DNA of 64,000 nt, taken from positions 186,001 to 250,000 of the forward strand of contig NZ_QFFY01000005.1 in the NCBI RefSeq assembly GCF_003131205.1, written 5' to 3'. The notes below the pieces were generated by a model. That model made no database searches and was not told the DNA's origin. It saw only the letters and a list, made by a program, of their open reading frames with translations. The position numbers and the translations under genes are program-made. Positions 41,870 through 49,906 of this stretch are shown here, piece after piece (the stretch's first letter is position 1; every line of letters begins with the position of its first letter). The stretch is from Occallatibacter savannae. Lineage in GTDB: Bacteria > Acidobacteriota > Terriglobia > Terriglobales > Acidobacteriaceae.

Positions 41870-43174
41870 CTACTCGACCAGGGCCACCGCTTTGAGCGGA
41901 GTCGTGGTGGGGTTCGCAGCACTGTAGCTGTTGACGGTGAGCGTCGCGGCCTGATCATCGATCTCACCGACAACCAGGTCGGCGTTCACGGTGAGGCTGC
42001 CCGCGCTGTCGTGCAGGTAGAGAGCGGCATTCGGCGCGTAGACGATCCCGTTGAAGCTCCCCTGACAGTTACCGAAGGCGAATTCAAGGATGCTGGAGTT
42101 CGAAGGCGGAGCCATCAAAGCGATGCCCGACAAGGGGCCTGAGCCCGGAGCAGAAAAACCGGCAATCCCGTTTCCGGTCGTTGAACTACCGGCGAAAGTC
42201 GTCCCGCTGGTTTCGGTCATGCCTCCGCTCTGCAGGTAGATCGTCGCACCGGTGGTGCCGCTCGTAATGGTGCCACCGAGACTAATGCCTCCCGTTCCCG
42301 TCACAAACAGCGTGCCGCTCATGGTCTTGTCCTTCACCGATAGCGGCTTCTTCGGATCGCTGCCGCTGTCGATGTAACAGTTGCTCCAGACGCTGCCTGT
42401 GCACTGTGTGGTCGGCTTTGTTGGCTGGCCCACACCCTGCAATGGGTCCTCAACGGGGGCCACGCCGGTGGTGAGCGGAAGTGAGGTGCAGTTCGTACTC
42501 TTGTTGCTATCGCAACCCCCGGTGACCGCAATGCTTCCCGCCGTGATCCTGTCCTTGGTGTCCTGCAGGTTCAGGGCGTCAGAGGACCTTCCATTGATGA
42601 CGATCCCGCAGTGGGGCGTGATGACCGTGCTCGAACCGAAGAGGTAGAAGCCTGAGGTGCCCTTCCCAATGCCATTGCCATTGCCTCCGTTACCGACGTC
42701 GCCCTGAGACTTCAGTGCGTACACGCAGTAGTTGGAGGCGTAGGGCGTACCAGCCACGGCGCGAGCCGCGACCGTCACGAAGTTGCCGGTGAAGATGCCC
42801 ATGAACATGGCATGCACAGGCTTCCGGATGATGGCTTCGAAATACCCATCCCGCCCGGCGAATGCGCCGTCCCAGGCCGTGTCGACCGTGATCGTGTCGG
42901 TTGCCGCCATTCCGTCCGTCAGCGCGGCTGTCCTGCCCACCGCTGAAGCCGCCGATGCGGCTGCTGTGTCGATGCTGCTGCGGGACGTGGACGCGTTGTA
43001 GTAATAGTCCAGCGCAGCGGATGTGGCTGCGGCGTCGGCAGCGATCTGCACGTTGCGTTTGGCCCGGAACAGCAGGCCTACGTCGATGGCCAGGGCGAGG
43101 AACCCCATGAGGATCACCGCGCACAAAGCTGTAAGGACTAGCACCTGGCCGCCCTCTCTCTCTCGAATCTTCAT
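41870..43174 (-). CDS. TadG-like protein with N-terminal Flp-pilus segment
   Basis: 434 residues from the ATG at 43174 (AGAGG upstream). REREGGQVLVLTALCAVILM is the TadG/RcpC-type N-terminus, with one helix and then NVQIAADAAATSAAL, the motif of TadG N-terminal domains. The rest (about 150-434) is Gly/Ser/Thr-rich, beta-like and exported, with no von Willebrand A metal motif. First gene of the three-gene unit. The protein would sit in the envelope, with a role in pilus or adhesin assembly (inference). The earlier frame start at 43294 has no support. Confidence 0.82.
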   Translation of the reverse strand: MKIREREGGQVLVLTALCAVILMGFLALAIDVGLLFRAKRNVQIAADAAATSAALDYYYNASTSRSSIDTAAASAASAVGRTAALTDGMAATDTITVDTAWDGAFAGRDGYFEAIIRKPVHAMFMGIFTGNFVTVAARAVAGTPYASNYCVYALKSQGDVGNGGNGNGIGKGTSGFYLFGSSTVITPHCGIVINGRSSDALNLQDTKDRITAGSIAVTGGCDSNKSTNCTSLPLTTGVAPVEDPLQGVGQPTKPTTQCTGSVWSNCYIDSGSDPKKPLSVKDKTMSGTLFVTGTGGISLGGTITSGTTGATIYLQSGGMTETSGTTFAGSSTTGNGIAGFSAPGSGPLSGIALMAPPSNSSILEFAFGNCQGSFNGIVYAPNAALYLHDSAGSLTVNADLVVGEIDDQAATLTVNSYSAANPTTTPLKAVALVE

Positions 43175-44056
43175 ACACCTCTCTGGCGGGGCATTTGGCA
43201 GCGGGTGGATGGAAATGGAGTACGGGGCGAAATTCAGCTCACAGCCAAGTGTTCGCATGGCACCTTCCCGAACACAGCTCCGCCATGCAGGCAAGCTGCG
43301 AAAGTGGCCCGAGTCTTCAGGAGGGAAAGAGAGCTTCGAAACGAGGCTCCGGGGTGGCCCGTGGTTGATGGCAAGTTTAAGACTAGATGGGTGCCTGTCA
43401 ACTTGTTTCTAGTCATGTCTAAGTCTTGCTTTTAGTAATTGCTAGGTAATCGGTTTTTCTAAATGTAGCTCGATGGAAACACTCGATGTCTCTCGTTTGA
43501 ACCTATAAAAGTTCCTGCTAAAGAAAATGTAATGCTCGCTTCAGCGTTGAGCACATGCCTTGGACGTCAGCTACATCGCCGACCGGAAGTGGAGAGTACA
43601 ACGGCGAGTTGTACTACCCGTCGCAACAGAATGGAAAGAGAGTTGTTGATCGAGAAGCTGAAGCAGCTAACATCGCGAAGGCGACACTGACCCGAATTCT
43701 AGGGATTGGGCGGACAACGAGTCCGGCGGGATCATACCAACCAACGCGGTTATAGGTTGACTCCGAAGAAATCTGCTGCGTTAAGGACGGGATTCGGCAT
43801 CCCGTGCGTAGTTGCAGGTGAGGTCATCAAATCCGAGGCTGCTCTGGCAACAACGATGGGTATCGTGAATCAATTCGAGGACGAAGAAATAGTTGAGGTC
43901 CCAGTCGTCTGCCGCCGTCACAACCGCAACCACCGCCAACAACGCCGCCGATGACGCCGGCTTTAGCGATCTCGACGTAACGCATACTGGAACGGTCTGG
44001 ATCGTACCCAGCCCGCCGACAAGAACTCCAAGGTCCGCTGCGCCGTCCTGACGCAG
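43175..44056. other. Gene-poor stretch with degenerate fragments
   Basis: About 880 bases without an intact gene. Lower G+C than neighbours. A frame around 43706-43954 has a poor composition. From about 43980 the plus strand reads YWNGLDRTQPADKNSKVRCA in line with the next feature but without a start, after an in-frame stop, so the 5' end of that gene has decayed. Confidence 0.5.
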
Positions 44057-44446
44057 GTGGTTAAGACCAAGATGGGCTGGGTGCACTTTATCCAGAAGCC
44101 AGGCGAAGACAAGAAAGTCGTCTACCGCTGCCAGACCGTCCGCGACCGCAAGCATCTCCCAGTGGGCGAGCTTGCCGAGTGCTGCAAGAAGCTGAACAAC
44201 GACGAGAACCAGAAGGCGCAGCTTGTCTTCGCGACTCTCGCTGTCCGGTATACGGACGCCGATCCCGCCGAGGGCAAGTACCCGAAGCCCGCAGAGGGTC
44301 AGCAGGTCGCACCACCGAAGTGGGAACTCGGCTGGTTGAAGCTCTCCCGTGACAACTTCAAGGACATCCGCGAACTGCTCGTGGAAGGTGAGTCGGAAAT
44401 CGACTTCGACTTCACCATGGGTTACCGGGAGAACAAGATTGGGTAA
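44057..44446 (+). pseudogene. Fragment of a conserved phage/plasmid-type protein
   Basis: 129 residues open from a GTG at 44057; similarity of style continues upstream to about 43980 but behind a stop. It is soluble and Lys/Glu-rich (KTKMGWVHFIQKPGEDKKVV, CCKKLNNDENQKAQLVFATL, GWLKLSRDNFKDIRELL). I believe related proteins occur in integrated elements of Terriglobia, from memory only. The C-terminus stops early at 44446. Probably a broken gene; function unknown. Confidence 0.45.
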
Positions 44447-44601
44447 CCCCTGGAGTACGGTCAAACCTAAAACCTGCTAAGAGGGAAGTGATCCCGTCTA
44501 TCTCGACGACGCTCGGCTGCGATGCCGGGCGTTGCTCGTTGTGGGCGAAATTTCTTGGCGACATAAGGATGGGCTTTCGCGGCCCAGGCGTATTAGCTGG
44601 C

Positions 44602-44865
44602 ATGAGTGAGAAAGCCACCACTGTTCCCAAGCTCTACGACCTCTCCATGATCAGGAAAGCCGTTGAGGTGCTGTTCTCGCATGTAAAGTTCGGAATGGGT
44701 GAATGCGCCGAGGTCAGAATCTTTGATAAGAACAAACGGCTGACTGTCTCGGGCTGGTTTGATGATCTTGAGGCCATGGCCAAACAAGTAGGTCGCGCAG
44801 CTCAGTTCGGCGTCGGCGATAACAACAGCAGTCGGCACCTACAAGAGTCGGTTTCCCGACTTTGA
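44602..44865 (+). pseudogene. Fragment resembling the N-terminus of plasmid/phage primase-type proteins
   Basis: 87 residues. MIRKAVEVLFSHVKFGMGEC and AEVRIFDKNKRLTVSGWFDD resemble the start of DNA primase-like proteins of mobile elements, which read EVR...TVSGYFDD. After residue 65 the similarity ends and the frame closes at 44865. Only the first tenth of such a protein would be left. A low-certainty homology judged by eye. Confidence 0.35.
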
Positions 44866-45312
44866 AGCGCTGTCCACTCCCAAAGCATATCCGACAGCAG
44901 ATCACATCACATGCCTCTTGTGCCGGGGACAATAACGTGCTTGCCTTTATGCGTAGGGATGCCGAACGCAAAGTACGTCAGGTGTGCTGATCCACTTTCG
45001 ATAATTCTGGAGGAGGTGCAACCGTGGCGCTCCGCTCTTATCCAACGCGAAAAGTTCAACATCGAGTACGGTCCCTTCTGGGAGCGTATCCAGTTCAAGA
45101 GCAACCTAAATCAACTGGCTTGTGAGGAGCTTGCCCTGCTTTGAATGGACGATAACGGTATCGGCTGTGCGAACTGCTTCCATCCGAGCTTGAACTCATA
45201 CGTCCAGCGCTCGACAGAAGGGAGCTTCTTCACGGGGAGACACTCCATCGGCTTGATCAATCCAGGAATTGGCACAAAACCGCTCATTATACTTCGCTTG
45301 TTTGGACATACG
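44866..45312. other. Intergenic stretch after the recombinase pair, no supported gene
   Basis: About 450 bases. Two open plus-strand frames (44911-45144 and 45145-45474) abut each other, but have no ribosome sites and no recognisable motifs; the second runs antisense into the recombinase. A third recombinase, as in RIT elements, is not present on the minus strand here. Confidence 0.45.
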
Positions 45313-46281
45313 TCAGAAGTTGAGGAGGAACTGTATCAGAGCGGGATCGCGTTGCCAACGTGCAGGTGTGGTCGCGGGACACAAGATGTTCAAGGCTTTC
45401 TGGAATCGCTGAGGAGTCAAGCGCAAGTAGCGTTCAGCAGACTCTATCCCTGCGTTTCCCATGTATGCGGATAAGGCGGGCAGCATGACATCCAAATCCT
45501 TCTTCTTCTTTATCCATGAGGTAATCTGATGGACCGCGAATGTTGCTCTCAAGTCCCTCACGCAAGGTGTTTGACTGCTCACGCGGACTCCTGCAAAGCC
45601 TGCCTTTTGTCGAAGCCGTACAAAGTTCCGCTCAACCGCTTCTGACGTAACGACGGTCCCGTCGATTCGTGTAAACAAATTATCACCGACCGTTCCGCTT
45701 CGCTTACGCCATGCCAAATACTGACGCAGCACCCGGGCAAGGTCCTTGCCGATGGGAATAGAACGCTTGGTTTTGAGTCTGGTACCGGGAAGCTTCACGA
45801 TGTTGTTATCGAGGTCGATGCTGTCGCTCACAAGCCTCGTAATCTCGCCCACTGTAGCTCCGGTCGCATACAACATCACAAGTATGACGCGAAAAGTTCT
45901 GGGGTGCATTTTGTCGTTTGAGGTTGTGCATGTGGGAGCGATTCTCAATAGGCGTCGCAATTCCTCCTTTGAATAGATGTAGGCCAGGAACTTTGATCTC
46001 TGTGCAGGTCTGTTGTCCGGCATTGGCGGTTCTAGAAGCTCGCCATGACCAGCCCAGTATTCAAAGAGATTTCGGAGAAGGCTATGCTTCACTCGAAAGA
46101 CGGTCGGAGAACAGTAAGTCCGATTGAGGAAATCAGAAACGTCGTCTGGAGTGATCCGACGCAGCTCTATGTTGCCGACCGCCTTCAGGAAGGCTCCATA
46201 GGTATCTGTTCCCTTCGAAAAGGTCACGCCGGTTGCTTGCTTCCGCCGAACGTACTTTTTGATCGCTTCCTCGAGTGTCAT
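45313..46281 (-). CDS. Tyrosine recombinase-fold protein with degraded catalytic residues
   Basis: 322 residues. The catalytic fold is recognisable: YATGATVGEITRL, RLKTKRSIPIG, PCVRDLRATFAVHQITSW, LSAYMGNAGIESAERYLRLTP. Compared with the family, the first Arg is Thr143, the His of HxxR is Arg242, and the second His is Asn276; Lys172, Arg245 and Tyr285 remain. It resembles the shorter middle protein of RIT (recombinase trio) elements. Its ATG lies inside the stop of the larger recombinase (4-bp ATGA overlap), so both are made together. It may act as a non-catalytic partner or be decaying. Confidence 0.82.
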   Translation of the reverse strand: MTLEEAIKKYVRRKQATGVTFSKGTDTYGAFLKAVGNIELRRITPDDVSDFLNRTYCSPTVFRVKHSLLRNLFEYWAGHGELLEPPMPDNRPAQRSKFLAYIYSKEELRRLLRIAPTCTTSNDKMHPRTFRVILVMLYATGATVGEITRLVSDSIDLDNNIVKLPGTRLKTKRSIPIGKDLARVLRQYLAWRKRSGTVGDNLFTRIDGTVVTSEAVERNFVRLRQKAGFAGVRVSSQTPCVRDLRATFAVHQITSWIKKKKDLDVMLPALSAYMGNAGIESAERYLRLTPQRFQKALNILCPATTPARWQRDPALIQFLLNF

Positions 46282-47603
46282 AAAATCCCCCGTAAGCTAA
46301 TCGCAGCGACGGACCTCAAGCTGGCGGGGTCAAATTTGGCATAGATACCTACAGATCGCAAGTCACTATGCCCCAAGAAGTCCGCAATCTCTCGGAGGGA
46401 CGTTCCGTTTCTCAATAGCTGTGTGGCGCAAGTTCGGCGTAACATGTGTGCCCCGTATCGCTCAACAACGATGCCTGTCCGCTTTATACGGGGGTTTACG
46501 ATGACAGACATCGAATTGCCCCCCACGGGACGGTAGGGTGGATTCAAAGTCAGAAACAAATTCCGACACTCGCATCTCGGCCGTACCTTTTCCAAATAAA
46601 GCGCGATTGCGTCTCCCACCTCATTCTGCAAAGGAAACTGTTGAGTCTTTCCTCGCTTGGCTCTGTACACCGTAATCATTCCCTTACGCCAATCGATGTC
46701 TTCAAGCTTCAAATTGACAACCTCGGCGGACCTTAGTCCATAAACCGAAAAGAGGAGAAGCATCGCCTTTGCTCGCAGGTCAGAGGGCTTGGTCCCATCA
46801 ATCAACGAGATTGCGGTACGCACCGTCTCCCAAGGTGGACCGATAAGATTTTCTGCAATGCGCGGTAGTCGCGGGCAGCGGATGACACCCTTTATTCCGT
46901 AGGAGCACAAGCCTCGCTTCTCGCAATATCCGAGAAACCTTTTCAGGGTTCGGCAGTGAACAGCAACCGAGTTTCGGGACCAAGTGCGTTGCTTCTCATC
47001 GATATATTCCTCTAAATCTACGGCTCGCACCTTCGAGAAGTCTGCACAACGAGGTTGGAGCCACTTCAAGAAGGTTGATAGTTGTTTGCGATAGCCTTTC
47101 AGAGTCGCTTTTGCAACGCCGTGCTGAGAAGTCGTGTCCCTGATGAACTCAGACAGGAGTGCCCCAAACGGAAGGCAAGGCGGCGGCGGTGTCACAAACA
47201 TCCCCTGAAAACGCAGCCAATTCGTGGCGACCAGCTTGAAGTGGTACTGAGATGCCGCACCAGGTCTGCGGTGTCTACGCGCTTCTGGATCGCAAACCCA
47301 ACGATCGCAAGCTTGTCTTATTTCGAATTCGTCAACCGACCGAGGTTCTTCAAACTCAAGCAGCCTCATGACGTGTAGGAGCATAGTGGCGACGTTTCGA
47401 ACCCGCTCTCGACGTGTACCTATCTGGAACAAGTAGTTCAGATACTTCTCACGTTCGCGCAGCAATGGCGCGCTTTGATGCTGCTCACGAAGGGTGTCGA
47501 TTTGGAAAACGGAGTCGATCGTCCGGCTTTGCGGCAGACACGTAAAAGGTGTCGAAGTTCCAGACGAGACGGATCGCAAAGGAGAGACGCACTTTATTGT
47601 CAT
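46278..47603 (-). CDS. Tyrosine recombinase (integrase), catalytically complete
   Basis: 441 residues. An N-terminal SAM-like core-binding domain (about 145-240) precedes the catalytic domain with Arg291 (YGLRSAEV), Lys319 (RGKTQQFPL), His386 and Arg389 (AHMLRRTCATQLL), His412 (LGHSDLRS) and Tyr421 (GIYAKFD). All six key residues are in place. Length and tandem layout resemble the large protein of RIT elements or Tn554 TnpA/B-like pairs. First gene of a two-gene unit with the 322-aa protein. The 140-residue N-terminal extension is not assigned. Confidence 0.9.
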   Translation of the reverse strand: MTIKCVSPLRSVSSGTSTPFTCLPQSRTIDSVFQIDTLREQHQSAPLLREREKYLNYLFQIGTRRERVRNVATMLLHVMRLLEFEEPRSVDEFEIRQACDRWVCDPEARRHRRPGAASQYHFKLVATNWLRFQGMFVTPPPPCLPFGALLSEFIRDTTSQHGVAKATLKGYRKQLSTFLKWLQPRCADFSKVRAVDLEEYIDEKQRTWSRNSVAVHCRTLKRFLGYCEKRGLCSYGIKGVIRCPRLPRIAENLIGPPWETVRTAISLIDGTKPSDLRAKAMLLLFSVYGLRSAEVVNLKLEDIDWRKGMITVYRAKRGKTQQFPLQNEVGDAIALYLEKVRPRCECRNLFLTLNPPYRPVGGNSMSVIVNPRIKRTGIVVERYGAHMLRRTCATQLLRNGTSLREIADFLGHSDLRSVGIYAKFDPASLRSVAAISLRGIL

Positions 47604-47676
47604 GCGTCGGGATCATAATTGGACATCATTGATCCCCGTCAAGTGCCTTCTACAGCCCGATTTGCTGAGGAGGTGC

Positions 47677-48255
47677 TCATCGTGCGATCACCGCGAGCAC
47701 CCGACAGGCGGCGTCACCTGCAGTGCAGAACACCACTGCATCTGTATTGAGGACGATGCAATCTCCTGGCGAAAGAACCTCGTCGCTGCCCGCGCTGTTC
47801 ACTCCGAGATTTCCCTCTAGCACGTAGGCGGTGATTTCGGTTCTTTTGCCCTGTTCGCTCATCGCTAAGGTGGAGCCGGACGGAATTTCGAACACTCTAG
47901 AGACCTGCTTGCCGGATGCGGTTGGGACGTGTAAGGGCATTGTCCCGATGCTAGCCTTTTCTCTGCGATCCTGCGCCAAGTGTGCTGCGCGTGTGATCGA
48001 GCTAGAGTGATGGTCTGCATCATTGAAGAAGTATCCGAGACCTACACCGTAAACGCTGCAAATCTTGGCGAGTGTCGGAAGCGTGGGGACCATCAGATCG
48101 CATTCGAGTTTGGATAGCAATGCAGTTGACAAGCCAGTTTCAGTCCCTAGCCTATGGAGAGTGAATCGCTTCTCGCTTCGGAGCGCTTTCAGCTTCAGCC
48201 CGATTGAGTACGACGCAAGGAGAGCATCGCGATGGGGTCTGGGCTTTACAGGCAT
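47677..48255 (-). CDS. XRE-family regulator with cupin domain
   Basis: 192 residues. A helix-turn-helix of the XRE type at about 15-72 (IGLKLKALRSEKRFTLHRLG, STALLSKLECDLMVPTLPTL, YGVGLGYFF) is followed by a cupin_2 barrel at about 115-190 (VFEIPSGSTLAMSEQG, TAYVLEGNLGVNSAGSDEVL, PGDCIVLNTDAVVF). Such proteins sense a small molecule through the cupin and regulate nearby genes. It lies 73 bases upstream of the recombinase pair on the same strand and may control it (inference). Confidence 0.88.
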   Translation of the reverse strand: MPVKPRPHRDALLASYSIGLKLKALRSEKRFTLHRLGTETGLSTALLSKLECDLMVPTLPTLAKICSVYGVGLGYFFNDADHHSSSITRAAHLAQDRREKASIGTMPLHVPTASGKQVSRVFEIPSGSTLAMSEQGKRTEITAYVLEGNLGVNSAGSDEVLSPGDCIVLNTDAVVFCTAGDAACRVLAVIAR

Positions 48256-48477
48256 TTCGCCTCCCGACGCTTCGCACTAGTCTCGACAGTGGCCACTCTC
48301 GCTGCTCTCGTCTCCGCAGCGAGAATCCTTAGAACATTAGGCGAGAACATTGCCGCAAAGTCCTGTTGGTGTGTAGGCAACGCATTGAGCATTAGCGGAA
48401 CCCTTGTTCACAATTCTGCTACCCGTAGGGCATTTCGTGGAGTGACTCAGATCACATAGGTCCGGTCAACCCTGGAG
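48256..48477. other. Upstream region of the XRE-cupin gene
   Basis: Lower G+C than the rest of the chromosome. No gene or clear promoter pair seen. Confidence 0.4.
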
Positions 48478-48660
48478 ATGGTCGAGTCCAACGTGAATAT
48501 CGAGATTCGCTCAATCATCAATGAGAATAGAGATTGCCCAGTCTGCGTGATCGATCTGCTCACCGCAGAGCCCCACGGTGGCCACTGCAGGGCACAGCTT
48601 GCGCCCGAAAACGTCGATCAACTCATCGTCGCATTGACCGTATGGAAGGTGCTGCGCTAA
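48478..48660 (+). CDS. Small hypothetical protein, doubtful
   Basis: 60 residues, MVESNVNIEIRSIINENRDC onward, with a CPVC pair at about 21-24 and a HC pair further on. GGAG directly abuts the ATG, which is too close for good initiation. No family recognised. The composition is protein-like, but an insular fragment is equally possible. Confidence 0.25.
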   Translation: MVESNVNIEIRSIINENRDCPVCVIDLLTAEPHGGHCRAQLAPENVDQLIVALTVWKVLR

Positions 48661-48820
48661 GTGCGACAACGTCGGCAGCTAGTCCAGCGGATCATGCAAA
48701 GACACATTCCGCAGCAGACGACGGAGCTGGAGCGGGATGCGCACTACCGATGTCCGGAGTGCCTGGCGCGGTCGATGCAATGTGAACTGTAGTCAGTAGC
48801 GAATCGCGACCCATTAGCGC

Positions 48821-48872
48821 CTGACACTATTTGCGTCAGAATAGGGTCCGATTCGAATTAGCTTGACACTAT
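48821..48872. other. Possible resolvase recombination (res) site
   Basis: CTGAC-n9-GTCAG (48821-48839) is a dyad, and TGACACTAT occurs at 48822-48830 and again at 48864-48872, 42 bases apart (four helical turns). The segment lies 50 bases before the serine resolvase start, where res sites and promoters of such genes usually lie. Confidence 0.35.
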
Positions 48873-48921
48873 CCCGCAGAGGTCATGGAGTTCATCCTGA
48901 CAATCAGGGGTGTGTCGGTCG

Positions 48922-49344
48922 ATGATGTCAGCAAGACGGGGCGTAAAACGTATCGGATACGTTCGGGTTTCGAGTCTGGATCAGAACGAACAGCGTCAGC
49001 TCGAAGGGATCGATGTAGACAAGAAGTTCACGGACAAGGCCAGCGGTAAGGACATGAACCGTCCCCAACTCAAGGCCGCATTGGACTACCTTCGCGACGG
49101 AGATGTCCTGGTGGTCCATTCAATGGATCGGCTGGCGAGAAACCTGGACGACCTCCGCAAGATCGTCACTGATCTAACCGGACGCGGTGTTGTGGTCGAG
49201 TTCGTAAAGGAGCATCTGACGTTCACCAGCGAAAATAACGCGATGTCTAAGCTGTTGCTCTCAGTGATGGGAGCCTTCGCAGAGTTGGAGCGGGCGCTAA
49301 TCAAAGATAGACAGCGCGAGGGCATACGTGATCCAAACGGTTAA
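48922..49344 (+). pseudogene. Serine recombinase (resolvase), C-terminally truncated
   Basis: 140 residues from the ATG at 48922. The catalytic domain is intact: RIGYVRVSSLDQNEQRQLEG with the nucleophilic Ser, DVLVVHSMDRLARNLDDLRK, and FAELERALIKDRQREG at the end of the E-helix. Normal resolvases have about 185-200 residues and end in a DNA-binding helix-turn-helix (usually ...LAKARGVYKGR...). Here that part is gone: after RQREGIR the frame stops, and the TIR-like sequence starts at the same spot. Without the DNA-binding domain it should not recombine. Confidence 0.85.
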
Positions 49345-49635
49345 GCCGTGGATGTCGTCCGAGGACATCAAGAAGGGAACGCGATGGAGTCCGGCAATCG
49401 CCAAGGAATTGGCGGAATCTAGAGCGGCGATATTTTGCCTGACTCTCGACAATGTCGACTCGCCGTGGCTAGATTTCGAAGCAGGAGCAGTGTCTAACAC
49501 GGCATGGGCGGCGAATGTGTGCACATACTACTGGGAGTCTCCAACGCCGACATCTCCAGTCCGCTTCCGCATTTTCAATCAACGGTTGCAACGAGCAGAG
49601 ACACCTTCGAGCTATTCTGCGCGCTTGATCCGTGA
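49328..49635 (+). pseudogene. TIR-domain protein fragment, frameshifted
   Basis: From 49328 the frame reads VIQTVKPWMSSEDIKKGTRW, SPAIAKELAESRAAIFCLTL and SPWLDFEAGAVSN, the second half of a bacterial TIR domain of the nucleotide-cleaving defence type (WMS.EDI.KG.RW, I.CLT..N...PW..FEAGA). The N-terminal beta-strand half is missing, cut at the resolvase junction. A one-base shift near 49524-49528 moves the continuation to LLGVSNADISSPLPHFQSTV in another frame, to the stop at 49635. Doubly broken, so inactive. Confidence 0.7.
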
Positions 49636-49729
49636 CCGCAATTCGGGTGTAGCGCAGTACCTGTAGTCCAAGAAATCCGCCACATTGCCACAGAGACCGT
49701 GGAGAGGTTTCTCGGGTGCGACTCCCCCA

Positions 49730-49783
49730 GTGCCGGAAGGTCCGGCACCTCGGCCAACTGAACTGGGTGCCGAGCTGGCACCC
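49730..49783. repeat. Two adjacent hairpins
   Basis: GTGCCGG (49730-49736) pairs with CCGGCAC (49742-49748); GGGTGCC (49765-49771) pairs with GGCACCC (49777-49783). They lie between the TIR scrap and the methyltransferase gene, in a position to end minus-strand transcription from the polysaccharide locus. No T-run is seen. Confidence 0.5.
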
Positions 49784-49906
49784 CAGGATTTGGATTTAGC
49801 GCTTGGGAAGTAGATCGCACGTGTTCGGGACAAACGGGAATCGTACAAAAGGGAAACAGCGACTTAGATTCGAAAGGGGCGGCTGTCAGCCGGTGCCGTC
49901 TTTACA

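Noticed and set aside
43781..44464. 227-codon minus-strand frame
   Set aside because: Leu/Val-rich mirror of the Lys/Glu-rich plus-strand fragment.
44911..45474. Two abutting plus-strand frames (77 and 109 codons)
   Set aside because: No ribosome sites or motifs; the second is antisense to the 322-aa recombinase-fold gene.
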